From assembly GCA_963691655.1 (NCBI GenBank), contig OY829326.1:115851388-115915387 (forward strand): a stretch of 64,000 bases of DNA. Direction: 5' to 3'. The position numbers and the translations under genes were made by a program. Source of the DNA: Toxonevra muliebris. Its lineage: Eukaryota; Arthropoda; Insecta; Diptera; Pallopteridae. Each line of letters starts with the position of its first letter. The first letter of the stretch is position 1. The notes under the pieces are model-generated. The model did not search any database, was not told where the DNA came from, and saw only the letters and a list, made by a program, of their open reading frames with translations. Shown piece after piece: positions 36,789 through 50,469 of the stretch.

Positions 36789-38462
36789 TGAGAAGGCAAG
36801 GCCGTATTTAGGGGGGGCGGGGGGGGGGAGGTCAGAACCCCGAAATGTGGAAACTTTATTATAATTTTTTAGATTGATTGCCAATGGATGGAAAAAAGTC
36901 AAAATAAAATCTATTTAACGATATTTTTTACTTCCATCGATTTTTTTATCTAAAAAGTCAAATATAAAAAATAAATTTGAAATCTTAGTTACACTAAGCG
37001 ATCAAATCCGATTTGTTTTCTTCGACATGAGGTTTGACTACGGATTCAAAAAGAGAAGGTGATACTGAGCACTCCTGCATTCACAGTTTTTCTGGGTCAG
37101 TAACTGTTTTTGATTTAAGGTTTCGTCCTGAATCAGTTTGAAAAGTTTAAAAATTAATAAAAATAGAAAAAATTATCGGATCCTTGTAAAATAAGACTTG
37201 CTTGAACCCCATTTTTTTCCTAAAACGTTACGTGATGGGAAGTTTTTGACCTCAGATTCGTGTTCAACGTGAAAAATTCTTTCGCAAAAACTCCATCTTA
37301 TTAGCAAAACCCATCTTAAAATTAATTTTTTAACGCATTATTGCTCAGAGCACCACGACTAGAAAGATCTCTTTCAATGCTGTGACTTCACGAATTTAGG
37401 GAATATAAGCCAACCTCATCCGGGTTCCTTATCATTGATAATGGCTCAAATTTTCAATTGTGATCATTTGAAAAAAATGAGCCTCTACTATTTTTGGTAA
37501 TTTTTTTGAGGTTGGATACACCATCAGAAGTGGGAAGTCAATGAGTTAATGAAATTATGTCCCTCACGATAAAAAAATGCACTAGAATGCACATTGAATA
37601 ATATTTATTTGAAAAAATTTAATTTGATTATTCCGGGAATTTTTTGTCACTTTTGGCCATTTTTTTGAGGTTGACTAAAAAAAATCGGAAAATTTTTCCT
37701 AAAATTTTAATTTTATAGGGTCCATCAAATGTATCACTGATTTAATTTATTGTATTTAAAAATCAGTTTGATAAAAATTATTTATGAATATTTTCTTCGA
37801 ATGAAAACCACTCCTCCCCCGAAAAAAATTTCTGGCTACGGCCCTGTGAGGAGGTCCATAACAAACGCATTTTAATTCCACCAGAACAGTTTTTTGGATA
37901 AACGAATCAAATTAATTAAAGTCAGTAGGAAAAATATTTTGTTAAAAACAGTTGTTATGGTGTAATAGTTCACTAGGAACAATACAATTAAATTAATTTA
38001 TCTGACCATTCATTTTAAGTTATTTAGATAATAAATTTGGAAATGTTGCGTTTTGGTCCGTCACATAGTATTTATTTCATTTTGTTATGAATCCTCTGTA
38101 GATGTTGCGTTTTGATTTTAGAGTTAGGGCTTTTTTCTTTGAATTAAATTGTTCAAAGTTCAAAAAGTTCAAATTTTGTTTCATTTTGATTTTCTGTTTA
38201 TTTGATATGTCATGAAAAGTTGTTGTTTTGATGTTTTCATTGACTTTTCACTAATATCTCGAATTTGTTTATTGCATAGACATGGAAATATTTCATTTTG
38301 GTCTGAATTAATATTTTTGGTGTTGAATTACAGTTAAATTATTGACCTTTGGTATGGTTTATAATAATGGTTACATAGATTTTAATATATAGAACTGAAT
38401 TCAGTCAAAAAAACTAAAAACTTAAAAAGTGGAATTATTGCGTTTTGTTATGGACCTCCTCA
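36789..38462. mobile_element. TA-flanked MITE interrupted by a hAT element
   Basis: The right terminus (38462 inward) read in reverse is TGAGGAGGTCCATAACAAAA. The same sequence reads rightward from 37847. The first 8 bp of the left terminus are also present at 36789-36796 (TGAGAAGG), separated by the 1050-bp hAT-like element. Removing that element and one duplicate leaves a 616-bp MITE with about 30-bp inverted ends, flanked by TA at 36787-36788 and 38463-38464. TGTTGCGTTTTG is repeated several times inside. Confidence 0.75.
36797..37846. mobile_element. hAT-like element (family D) nested in a MITE
   Basis: The left end CAAGGCCGTATTTAG and the right end (reverse complement CAGGGCCGTAGCCAG) are inverted copies with a G-rich tract behind each. 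Flanking 8-mers TGAGAAGG (36789-36796) and TGAGGAGG (37847-37854) differ by one base. The length is 1050 bp and no transposase frame remains. The duplicated 8-mer is the terminus of the host MITE, which makes the insertion order clear. Confidence 0.78.
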
Positions 38463-38464
38463 TA

Positions 38465-41294
38465 TATGCTTGTCAGGCGATTTATGAAAATGTAGAACCA
38501 ACAGTACATTCACATTGTGCTGTTGGTAACCTTTTATGTTCTACAATGGATTGACCAATGATGGTTGTTCTATATGCTTTTTAAAAGATTTACGATATGG
38601 ATAGTTTTAATTTTTAACTGTAGACAAACAACGGCAATAAGTTGTTTTTAATTGATTTTTATTTTTAGTATAAAAGGTTCATGAGTTGTAGTATTATCCT
38701 AAGTTCTATCTAAAGACTTGGGATGTGTCTCTCTTTTTAAAAAATAATAATTTGGTAAGTTACTGTATTCCCGGTCAACCGCATTTGTTTGTCAAATAAT
38801 TTCCAAACCATGTGTAGAAAATTGTGAAATGAACACATGTATCCATTTTCATTTGCATAAACAATCATTGCTTTAGTTAAAATGTATAAATGATTAAAAG
38901 TTGTTAACGTTAAATTAATGTGACCAAATATACATGCATAGATAAGAATACATACTGTTAAAACTGTACTCAAACTTCTAAAAACTCTGGATAAATACTT
39001 AAGCCACACACAAATAAAATTTGTGTAAACAATTTAGAAAAGTGTGTCTTTTAGATTTGTCAAATCTATTGTACATCACACATGGAATGCATACACAGAT
39101 ATTCGTGAAGTAACACTAATAGAACTTCAACTCTTTGTTTGGATCTATATTACTCGCACTGCATTTGTTTATTGTGTTGCTCACTTCAGCAAGTTTAGCT
39201 GGTGAATTTTTGGTTCGTTTGATTTGACAGCAACAACAACAACCGCAAAAGAGGTCACACAGCCGTAGATCCGGTATTGTGTATGTAATAATTGTTGGAA
39301 TATATTTTCATTTATTGGCGGAAAACAGAAATAATAACACACACACATAAATACACACAAATAAAACAACAAACCTGCAAGCAAAAATGTTTAAAAAGTT
39401 AAAAATGAGTTCCGCAGCAGTTATTTTCATTATTTTCACGTTTTGTATTTAATCGAAACTACAATAGAAAATAATAAAAAGAGTAGGTACAACAATTTTA
39501 ATGATGTTAAATACTTTAACAGTAATAAATGTTAAATAAATTATATTTATACCAATTGATTTTGAGTTTTTCTCCTTTTTTTGTTCGTGTGGCATGACTA
39601 AAAATTTCTCCCAAAAACACAGAAATATGTGTATATGTAGGAAATAAATATGTTTTTAAAAAAATAAATAAATTATTATAAATTACAATAAGTTCATTGT
39701 TAAAGTCATATTTGTTTTGGAAACTATTATGTAGTATTATCGTAACGTTGAACTTTTGGAAATTATTTTATTATTTTTGTAACCGTAGAATTACAACGAG
39801 TAGCAGTAAGTAACAAGATCAATTGCAACAATTTTGAAAGGTAATTTGCATCATCGTTGTGTAAAGTTGTGATAATTTGAATGGTAGCAATTGTTGGAAA
39901 AAATCGGATATACTATGAATTTATCTATTAAACCAACTTTATTTGCATAACAAACAGTTTATGTTTTTATTATTTTATGTTTCCTACGCTCAGATGGAGA
40001 ATGTTGTTTATGTAATGCTATAATGGCATTGTTAAACAAAACGTAGTATTTGTAAGTGATTTAGTTTCGATTAGAATAAATATAATTTTATTAGAGTAAC
40101 TGAAAGTATAGATGATTGCGCGAATCGCTATATGCATTCCCAGCTGAGATTAGATAGATGGGTAAAATCATTCCAAATAACTAAAGTCAATTGGCCCTAG
40201 AATTGTGATATCCCCCGCGGAAAGAAGTTATTCAATAGTTTAAGAGAATTATTCTCGATATCATGCTGTGGAATTTCTTAAGTAACGAAGTCGGATTCTA
40301 ATTCGCCCTTCTTAGTAACAGGAATTTCTCTCCACGCTACATATTTAACACGTAACGACCTGTAGTATATCCAAGGTGGATAACTGTTTGTTGAGCCTAG
40401 TGCCCTTTGTAGAACCCTGTGACAATTTCGATTTGATTCCTTCTTAAATTCAATTGTTTTGATCTTCGTTGGAAAATTGTTGGTATGAATGGAACTCCAT
40501 GGGTAATCACTAAATGAATCTTTTCTGTCATCTGCTATAAGACTCCTCACCCCATTCGTTTATAATAATGATCCCACCATTTATTTTTTAAATTTGTTGA
40601 TGTACTTTTACCGGAAATCCCTATCGCAAAGAAAAATAGAATACTCTCTGATGGGTTAAATTTTTTTATTTCGACAAATGCCATAATAAATCGGATATCT
40701 GTATGATTTTAATTCTACCTGAAAAAATTGTTGGCAATTATTCACTTCACTACCAATCAATAGGGTAGACTAATGGGGCTTTTTAATTTCATTTAAAATA
40801 CATAAGAGCCCAAAAGAGAACTGTAAGCTGTCTCAACTCTTTATTTCTCTAAATTAGAATGATGCTTGCGCGTTTGGAAATCAAATATTTATATGATTGA
40901 AGCAAATGAATCTCACTGCAGAAAACCGTTACATTTATCGCTAATTACTACTTTCTATAATTAATATAGAAAGAATATTGTTGAAACATTAACTTCACAA
41001 CGATTAATGTGTTCTAAAAAATTGAGTAATGTGTTCAAAAAATTTCATATTTCTTTGACTGGACATTGATGCCAATCATTGAATCAGTCACATAGTTGTG
41101 AAGAGCATATTTCTAGGTCCTGAGGTCTAAGCATTGCCGAGACAGTCAGTGAAATAATTGATATTTTTTAATACGCTCATATAGTATGGAACTACTTGAT
41201 TCCAGTGCGCCGTTTTATATCATATTTGAAAAATAATTTTCCAAATAAAAATGCTTTGTTATTTTATAAAAATATTCGTATTTTACTTTTCATT
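38465..41294. other. Gene-free region
   Basis: AT-rich, no gene supported. The frame at 40278-40550 (minus) has no recognisable domain or splice partners. The right end is the 3' flank of the small minus-strand gene at 41295. Confidence 0.5.
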
Positions 41295-41914
41295 TCAACG
41301 CGATTGATTTGCTAAATTAGCTGCAATTGCATTTTGAGTCGCTACCGTCAAACGATGTTCAAAATACTGTATTAGATTTTCTTTAATTTCAATCATTCTT
41401 GCACAGTCCATTTCGAGAAAAATATGCGCTGTTTGACGAAATTCTATAGAGTCTCGTAGAAATTTTTGTAAATCGGGAGCCTTTTCCAAGTATGCACGTT
41501 TCTCCGTGGACAGATAAGAAGAATCTATAATTGGATGTGGAGTAACTTTGAATTGCTTCCGCTGCATCTTGTGATCACGCCAGAGTGCTCCCCAATCTTT
41601 GATTTCTTGTAGTAAACGATCTTCATAGCTGAAAAAATAATAATTTTTGCATTTTAATTCAAAAAATACTATTATTCCTTTATTAGGGCCCCTACCTTTT
41701 AAGATCAACACTTTCCTGTTCATCCAGCACTATAAAAAAAAAAGTTAATTTAATATTATTCTTTTCAATTTTGTATTTACTTACAATCATCCAGTGTTAT
41801 ATTGAATACGCTTCGCGTTGTATTTGTTTTTCCGCTTATTTTTAAATTGCCCAGTGATACGTCCAGATCCACGCTGGTTTCGGGATCTGCATCAGTCAAA
41901 ACTGGCTTTTCCAT
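41295..41914 (-). CDS. Small three-exon gene, unrecognised 165-aa protein
   Basis: Exons are 41914-41785, 41729-41696 and 41628-41295. Both introns are short and GT-AG, joining in phases 1 and 2 to a single 165-codon frame from a clean ATG. The N-terminal 50 residues are acidic and Ser/Thr-rich. Residues from about 54 on (SYEDRLLQEIKDWGALWRDH... to YFEHRL) are helical and charged with little Pro or Gly, consistent with a coiled-coil or helical-bundle subunit. There is no signal peptide or membrane segment. I do not recognise the family; a small structural subunit of a larger complex is possible but unproven. It lies on the same strand as, and downstream of, the ERMARD gene. Confidence 0.75.
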
Positions 41915-42335
41915 TTTTACGATATATTAAATTAAATATCAATTTAATTCCTGCTCACTTGGCGCGTTTTGATTTTTCAATTGTTTGATTTGTTAATTTT
42001 TGACGTTTAATTTCACTAGCGTTAGTGTTGCCAACTTACTGTTGTTGTCAATTTGTTTTGCAACATGTTGATATTCAGTTGTTATCAACATTAGCGTTTA
42101 TGTATGCATCTCAGGGTTGTAACAAATATTCAATTTCGCAAATGCGAAAACGAAATATTTGCTTCAGTTTGGACCTCAGTTTCGTTTTAATAAATAATAT
42201 CTTACAGCCAAATTAAACTTTTCATACTTTTATTACTCCATGCTTAATAATTTGAAGCATAAAAACCAATTTTTGTCATACAGGTCTACAAGATTGAAAT
42301 CGAAATGAAGTTTTATTTCAAATTTCAATAAAAAA

Positions 42336-42990
42336 ATTGACACAAGAATCAAAAACATGTATAAGCTTTACATATGGCCGATTCTTATGTATGCTGCCCC
42401 TATATGGACCAGACAACCTCAACTCTCTAGCCATCAAATGGATTTACTGCGCACATTTGAAAGAGTGTTTTAAGATCAACTGCCAATATCAGGCGAGCTC
42501 GTAACTCGTACAAGCATGTGTCTGCTAAAAAGATATATAGGGAGTCATCATGCTTGAGAATTGACCGTTTTGCGGCCCTTATGTATGTCAACTTTTTTAA
42601 CAAATGTAATAATGTCAATGATATCAATAATTTTAAATTTGAAAAAATATTGAGTAGATTTCCTAATCAAACTTTTTCTTGTATGCCTCTATTACTTGAT
42701 ATGCATAACACTGGTAATTTAATAATTAATGAAAAATTAATTAATTTAACACCAGGTACAATAATTCGCCCGGTTTTGTTTATAACCGTGGTCAATAATT
42801 TTGAAATTAGTTAATACACTCTGGCTTTTTCCTCATTACCTAAAATTATAATTAAGATCAAACAATTAAAATCATTCGCTGATCATGAAAAGGGGCCTAT
42901 GGGTTTCACTTGCAAATAAAACTGTTAATTTAGTTTAAATTTATACTTAAATAAATTGATAAATAAAAAAAAAATTCAAAAAAAAAATAT
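42336..42990 (+). mobile_element. Jockey-like LINE 3' fragment, copy 1
   Basis: From ATTGACACAAGAATC onward this is about 90-95% identical by eye to 62815-63440. It encodes TRIK..MYKLYI.PILM (the reverse-transcriptase C-terminal thumb region), then RIDRFAALMYVNFFNKCNN to the end of the ORF, with frameshifts and an in-frame stop. It ends in an A-rich tail (AAATAAAAAAAAA). The candidate target repeat (TTCAATAAAAAA before, TTCAAAAAAAAA after) is too low in complexity to be firm. It sits between the small gene and the 3' end of ERMARD. Confidence 0.8.
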
Positions 42991-43128
42991 TTATTTATTT
43001 GTTATCGTTTCGTTTGCGGTATAAGTGCTTTCTTTACAACTCATGCAAAGCTGATCACACAATGTAAAATTTATCACAAATTTGGGAGTAAAAGCTACAA
43101 AATATGAACGGAATTGCTTTATAGTATT

Positions 43129-45185
43129 TTACTTACAATCAAAAAGCTGTTTGCGTGTTTCATCGAATTTACTGGACAGTTCCAGTGCTTTAATCCATTC
43201 ATTGCTATTTTTATCTGAGTATTTAACAATATTTTCGCATATTTTTAAGGTGTGTTTAAGAAATCTAAAATGAGAAATATTTAAATTTACATTACATATA
43301 TTTGCACTAATAAATATAAAAATTCATATTACCTTAACAATTTATTGGTCCTTTCTGCATCACAGAAAATATTATTATCACTATTGCTTTGTTGCAGTTT
43401 TAAAAATACATTGGTTATACATTTCAAAATATCACACATAGTGTAACAAATCTTTGGTAATGTAGCCAACATTTTTTCCAATGTACGACGTCGTTTTGAA
43501 TGTAATTCACGGTGTTCCAAAAGTGTTTGACGCACATTTATCGAATCGTTGTAGTTTATGCATGTTTGTGTTAATAACTGAGAGATTTTCAAAATAAAAT
43601 TCATTAATTCAGATTCTTTTCTGGGGCGTTGAAAAATTTTCATAACTTGACAACCAATATTTATAAATTGCAGTTCAACTGACTCTAAATGCAATGAAGA
43701 AAATGATTTTAATTGCGTTTTAGTTATATTCAATGCATCTTTGGTTAAACAATTCAAATGAAATTTACTTTCATAATTCCTGAGGGAATAGAAAGAGGTT
43801 AAATGTTTATTTGTTGGTGTTGTCGCTAGTAAATTCAATGATAAATGCAATAAAATGCGGCATAGTGTAATATCATTAATCGCATTCATGGTCACCTCGC
43901 CATGACTGACTTTATCGCGCAGGCGTGGCCCGTTTGGTGCTACAAATAAATCATACATGTATTTAAATGTCCCCTCTTCTAGTTCCACGCCACTAATAGT
44001 GTCATTTGGATACAATTTATTTTTTTTATACATGTTTACAGCAGCATCGATAGCAGCACTATCAGCAGTACCAGCAAGCGGAACATTTGCCTCAAATATG
44101 GTGTCCATTGTTATGTAGTATTCATCCAATTTCGCACTTACATCATAATCATTGGCATTCCCGTAAAGTAGTCTTAGCAACAATTCGATTTGTGGTAAAA
44201 TTAAAATTACAAATTTATAGTAATTTTGATTGTTGTAGTATTGAAATAATTGCAGCCAATAAATTTTGTACCCTTCTTTTAGCCATTGACAGTTGGACAG
44301 AGTTTGATGTGCTTCATCATTCTTGCACAAAAGTTTTGTATTTATAATTTCATAATCGAATTTCGTTAAAAATTGTGTAAAATTTTCAATTTGTGTTCGC
44401 TCTTTTATTGTAAAGTTAGTTTCTAGTAACTTGAACCCCATTGTATGTATTGTTAATAGAAGAACATTTACATAGTATTCAGGGATCTCTATTGGCTGAG
44501 GGAATCCATGCCAGACTATGTTTCGCAGATTAATTGAGTGCGGTGTGCCAAGTAAAACTTTTAAGAACATTATCTAAATTATAGATATTTAATAAATGTA
44601 TGAGAATTATTTATTAATTTGTGTGGTTATGTATTTACCGTTTCTGCATCAAATACTTTTTTTAGCTCTTGTGTACTGAGCAGATCCCGCAGCAGATGTG
44701 GAGGCGTTCGACGTCCCTCTGTGCATGTATAGTACACGTTGCCAAGCGCATTCTCCAGCGTGGATGTTAATAGCAAAATTTGTTCAACCGTTGCAGGTTT
44801 TATGCTGCTTTCATTCACTTTATTTTTTTTAAGGTTTTCTTCTATGAAAATGAAGTTATTGCCCAGCCATTTTAAATGTAAACAATCATTTTCGATGGCT
44901 TCACTTCCGATTTGTATGAAAATTGGATGAAGTTGTTGATAGCAAAATACATAATCTTTAAATGTATAATCTAAAAATAGTTAAAACTTTAATATAACCT
45001 TATATTATTGTTCGCGACATACCTTCAATTTCGTTATGGTCTTCCTTCAACAAGATTCTGGCAATTGCTTTGAAATTAATGATTTTATTTGCATAAAAAT
45101 AATTTTGGAGACTGATTGAAGCTTGATTTTGTTTATGTACATAAAATTTAGATATTTTATCATTTATTAAAGTAGATGGCTGCAT
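43129..45185 (-). CDS. ERMARD: ERMARD (C6orf70) family protein, four exons
   Basis: Exons are 45185-45023, 44970-44639, 44573-43333 and 43264-43129, all GT-AG, giving a 623-aa frame. An in-frame ATG 21 bp upstream (45206) would add seven residues. Family landmarks are visible: LENALGNVY...[11 protein letters not shown] (exon 2), then [16 protein letters not shown] and [11 protein letters not shown] (exon 3), the two most conserved blocks of ERMARD/DUF4209-type proteins. Human ERMARD is an ER membrane-associated protein linked to RNA degradation and neuronal migration, and the reported length is similar. Near the C terminus, [19 protein letters not shown] fits the family's hydrophobic tail. 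The stop (GAT TGT AAG TAA) lies within a strong donor sequence, GATT|GTAAGT, so an alternative 3' exon is conceivable. The molecular role in insects is not established. Confidence 0.85.
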
Positions 45186-45413
45186 TATTTTATTTACTAT
45201 AAACAAAAAATAAAAATAATGTTATTTTGTTTAATTTCACACTGAATTTGTTTCTCTTGTTTAGTTTTTTGTTTTGCTCTCATTTTTCGTTGGCACAGGG
45301 TTGCAAATTAAGTGTAATATACAAAACTAATGTAAAGAACTGTATTTGAAATATTAGCACAAGATTATCATATTTTTCTTTTTACAAATTTATACCTTAG
45401 GCCAGTGGTATTC

Positions 45414-45643
45414 AATATTTTTCATCCGAGGAGCCCTTTTGGCTGGTATACGATTTCATGACGCCCTTAGAATAAAATCTTTAATGAAAAAAAAAAAGAA
45501 AAAAACAAAACATAAATGATTCGAATTGCAAAATTAACCATCTCTTTTAAAAATTTAACATTTTCTTGCGGAGCCCCTGGAAAATTACATGGAGCCCCTA
45601 GACTCCATGGTGCATAGTTTGAAGATACTCGTTTGCTGCCAAT
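45414..45643. mobile_element. Possible degenerate hAT-like element
   Basis: CAGTGGTATTCAA at the left, and at the right a sequence whose reverse complement is CAAACGAGTATCTTCAA, together with internal GGAGCCC/GGAGCCCCT boxes, resemble Charlie-like hAT ends. No 8-bp duplication was found. Confidence 0.35.
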
Positions 45644-47439
45644 TAAAAATTACTGTTGCGTGCTAAAAAGTACGACAAAATTTTAATTAAAAACTGTTCC
45701 ATACTCCAAAGATTAAGTTCCCAAAGTAGAAGTAGACGAAAATAAACAATGGTGTTAGACTTACGACGTTTTATATATAATAAGACACCTTATAACTGAA
45801 ATGTTCTATGGTGGAGCGTATAAAACATGCACGAGTTGAGTGCGCACGTTTGCTTTATTAGAAAAAACATGATAATTCTTTCTTCATCTGCAAATAAAAC
45901 TGTTTCGATTTCGTTATTAACGATTCAATTATAACAATTATTATTAATTAGATGTTGTCATGTGCATACAGTTTGTTTAAGTGAAAACAATTTATTGCTG
46001 AACTTAATAAACTATTTCAAGTAGTTAAGAATTAAAGGCCTTTTTGGGTAGAAATTCGCACAATTCGATACCATTTTACCGAACCCATTTCCCAATAGAG
46101 AAAACAAAATTTATACATCGATCTAGACCCCACACTATTGATGATTATTAATTTCTTTTCTTCCTCATAGTCTAAAACAATCAATCTTAATCTGCTATTA
46201 CATTACCATTTGCTGACGAGTCAGGGCTTAGTGATGATCATTAAAAATGATTCCTTCATCATTATGAACACATTTCAATTGCTTTTAGGAATTTTGACAC
46301 AACTATTGTGATCTTAAATGATGAAAATATTATCTATTAAATTTTTATCTTAACTCTGGAAGAAGATGCATATTTTTTATACGTAAAGGTCATGCTTTCT
46401 TTGAAACGACGACGGCGTTATTCAAAGCGGCCATACATTTGATCTATACACCTATAATTTTGAAACTTGATTGTTTCCCATTATTTGGTTAATTTGTCAT
46501 ATAGAAAAACAATAATGGACATTATTACATTATTTATAAATTAACTGTTTACCAATACTTACTTAGAAAGAAAAATTGTAAAACGTAAACATGCGTCGTC
46601 GATTCAACGAAGCATGTACTTCCAGGGTTAAGGAACTGATACGTCTTTTGAGGGAATAAAGACTATATCAGCGTTGAATTTGATTTCCAGTGATTCAATT
46701 TTGATTATGCTTTTCATATTTCAATATTTTAAAACTTCTTGCCTCATTCAGATGTATTAAAAAACGGAAATAAGTTTAAAACTAAATGTAGACTTCAAAA
46801 ATCATTCACTTTATGAGCATTTTCCATTCCCATGGGATCGGCTTTGAGTAAAATGTGGCCATTTTGAATATTAAAGCTATATTTACTTACTTTTGTCACA
46901 TCGTTCTGTCATTTAGTAGTGTTGAGTTGAAAAAAATCAGAACTACATTTTCCTTATTCATATTTCAACAACTTTTAGTGATGTAAAAACAAAAAATTTT
47001 TAACGTACAGTTTTTTTTTTTGGGTTTGGAAACTTACTTTTGTGGCATACTGTACTATATCTGTACTATATATATAGTGCTTCAATCGTTTGTTTAGCCA
47101 GTTGCCAGTATTATTCTAAGCCAGTAGTTCTCAAGTGCTTCGTTAAAATATTGATTACTTGTATGTTTTTGTGATAAAATATTAGATGGATAAATTTAAA
47201 ATACGCATTTATTTGGCCTGGAAGAATTGCCTAATTTCTGATGAGGCCCTAGCTAGTCTTATCTTGGTGCTGATGAAGGCCTGCCGAGAATTAGAGAAAC
47301 TCGTGAGGGTCTTTTTGTTAGTGAAACCTTTTACCTCATGTCGAGCCCCTAACAAAGCATACATCGTAAGCACTGACTAGGCATTAACAAGGCACTAGTA
47401 ATTTCATACTACGATTATAAAAATTTATTTAAATTTTTT
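45644..47439. other. Gene-free region
   Basis: AT-rich intergenic DNA. No gene supported; the frame at 47186-47380 has no domain. Confidence 0.5.
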
Positions 47440-47597
47440 TTTTTTGGAAACTGCAAAAGTATTCAAGAATTCAGCACTTCGACAAATTTTACGTCCGTTG
47501 TACTATATCCTGTGTTCATTTTGTTATTCTTTAAATCTACCAGATTTATTAATAAATCTTAGCAGATCCTGCGGTGTTAAAGAGCTCAGGTGTTCTT
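47440..47597 (-). mobile_element. Short LINE 3'-end copy
   Basis: This matches the 3' end of the LINE at 30411-31801 along about 140 bp, from AAGTATTCAAGAATWCAGCA to AGAGCTCAGGTGTTC. It includes the C-terminal codons of the ORF and a terminal T run on the plus strand (poly(A) tail). It is severely 5' truncated. Confidence 0.8.
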
Positions 47598-48200
47598 AAA
47601 CTTACCACATGTTACTAATTTATAAATATAAAGCCAATAAGTAATAAAACTTGTTTATTAAGTGTACTAAAAATAGGACGCAAATGGGTTAAGAACGCAT
47701 TAAACATGTATGTTTATCAATATTACTATTTGTTCTACACTTAATTGTTCCATAAGAAGCTATTACTAGACTTATTTAAAAATCGTGTCTATTAATGTGT
47801 TGCGCACGTACTCACTTTTAAGTAAATAAGAAGTCATAAGCTTTCTAATTTTATGTGTCAGTTTATAGTTTAACTTTGTTTTCAAACCGCTTAAAACCAC
47901 AAATTGTAGGTGTCAACTTAATGTTTCATTGGGCATTAATCAGTTTATCGATTCATGAGCATATATGTAGATGCAAAATTTCTCCATATAAATTGATACA
48001 CAAATGAAAAAATCTTGAAATAAATCATAAAATAAGAAAATTACTAATGTTTTTCCAACTCACACCTACGAAAATAAAAAAGGCGCTATAATTTCTCAAT
48101 TTTGCTTATACAGTACTTCAGAAAATCACTATAACTACCAAAACATCATACAAATCTTAAACTCGAATATGAATTTAATTAACATCACTCTAAACAATAA
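47598..48200. other. Upstream flank of GH1 gene 1
   Basis: No gene seen. From about 48114 it shares similarity with the region upstream of GH1 gene 2 (about 52541 on), so the duplicated unit includes promoter DNA. Confidence 0.5.
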
Positions 48201-48204
48201 TACT

Positions 48205-48212
48205 CTTATCAG
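48205..48212 (-). promoter_or_regulatory. GATA site upstream of GH1 gene 1
   Basis: CTTATCAG (CTGATAAG on the minus strand) is a WGATAR consensus about 43 bp before the TATA box. It lies in a block (CACTCTAAACAATAATAYTC) conserved upstream of both paralogs. GATA factors drive midgut digestive-enzyme genes in flies, so gut expression is a reasonable inference. Confidence 0.5.
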
Positions 48213-48247
48213 CACTTATAAGCTTTTCCTTAGTAGTTCTGTTACAC

Positions 48248-48256
48248 TATAAAAAG
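48248..48256 (+). promoter_or_regulatory. TATA box of GH1 gene 1
   Basis: TATAAAAAG lies 60 bp before the start codon and is conserved in position in gene 2. A TSS would be expected near 48278-48283, where TATCACT resembles an insect initiator. Confidence 0.65.
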
Positions 48257-48315
48257 GTTACATATTTATCGGCTGGTATCACTTACTAAGGGAACGTTGC
48301 TTTGTATAAAGAAAG

Positions 48316-50408
<2,093 letters not shown>

Positions 50409-50438
50409 ATGGTATAACCCATATTATTGATTATTGTT

Positions 50439-50444
50439 AATAAA
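50439..50444 (+). promoter_or_regulatory. Poly(A) signal of GH1 gene 1
   Basis: AATAAA lies 31 bp past the stop codon, with another about 25 bp further. Confidence 0.6.
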
Positions 50445-50469
50445 CATACAGATATGTAAATAAAAAATA

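Noticed and set aside
40278..40550. 90-codon minus-strand frame
   Set aside because: No domain and no supporting gene structure; isolated in gene-free DNA.
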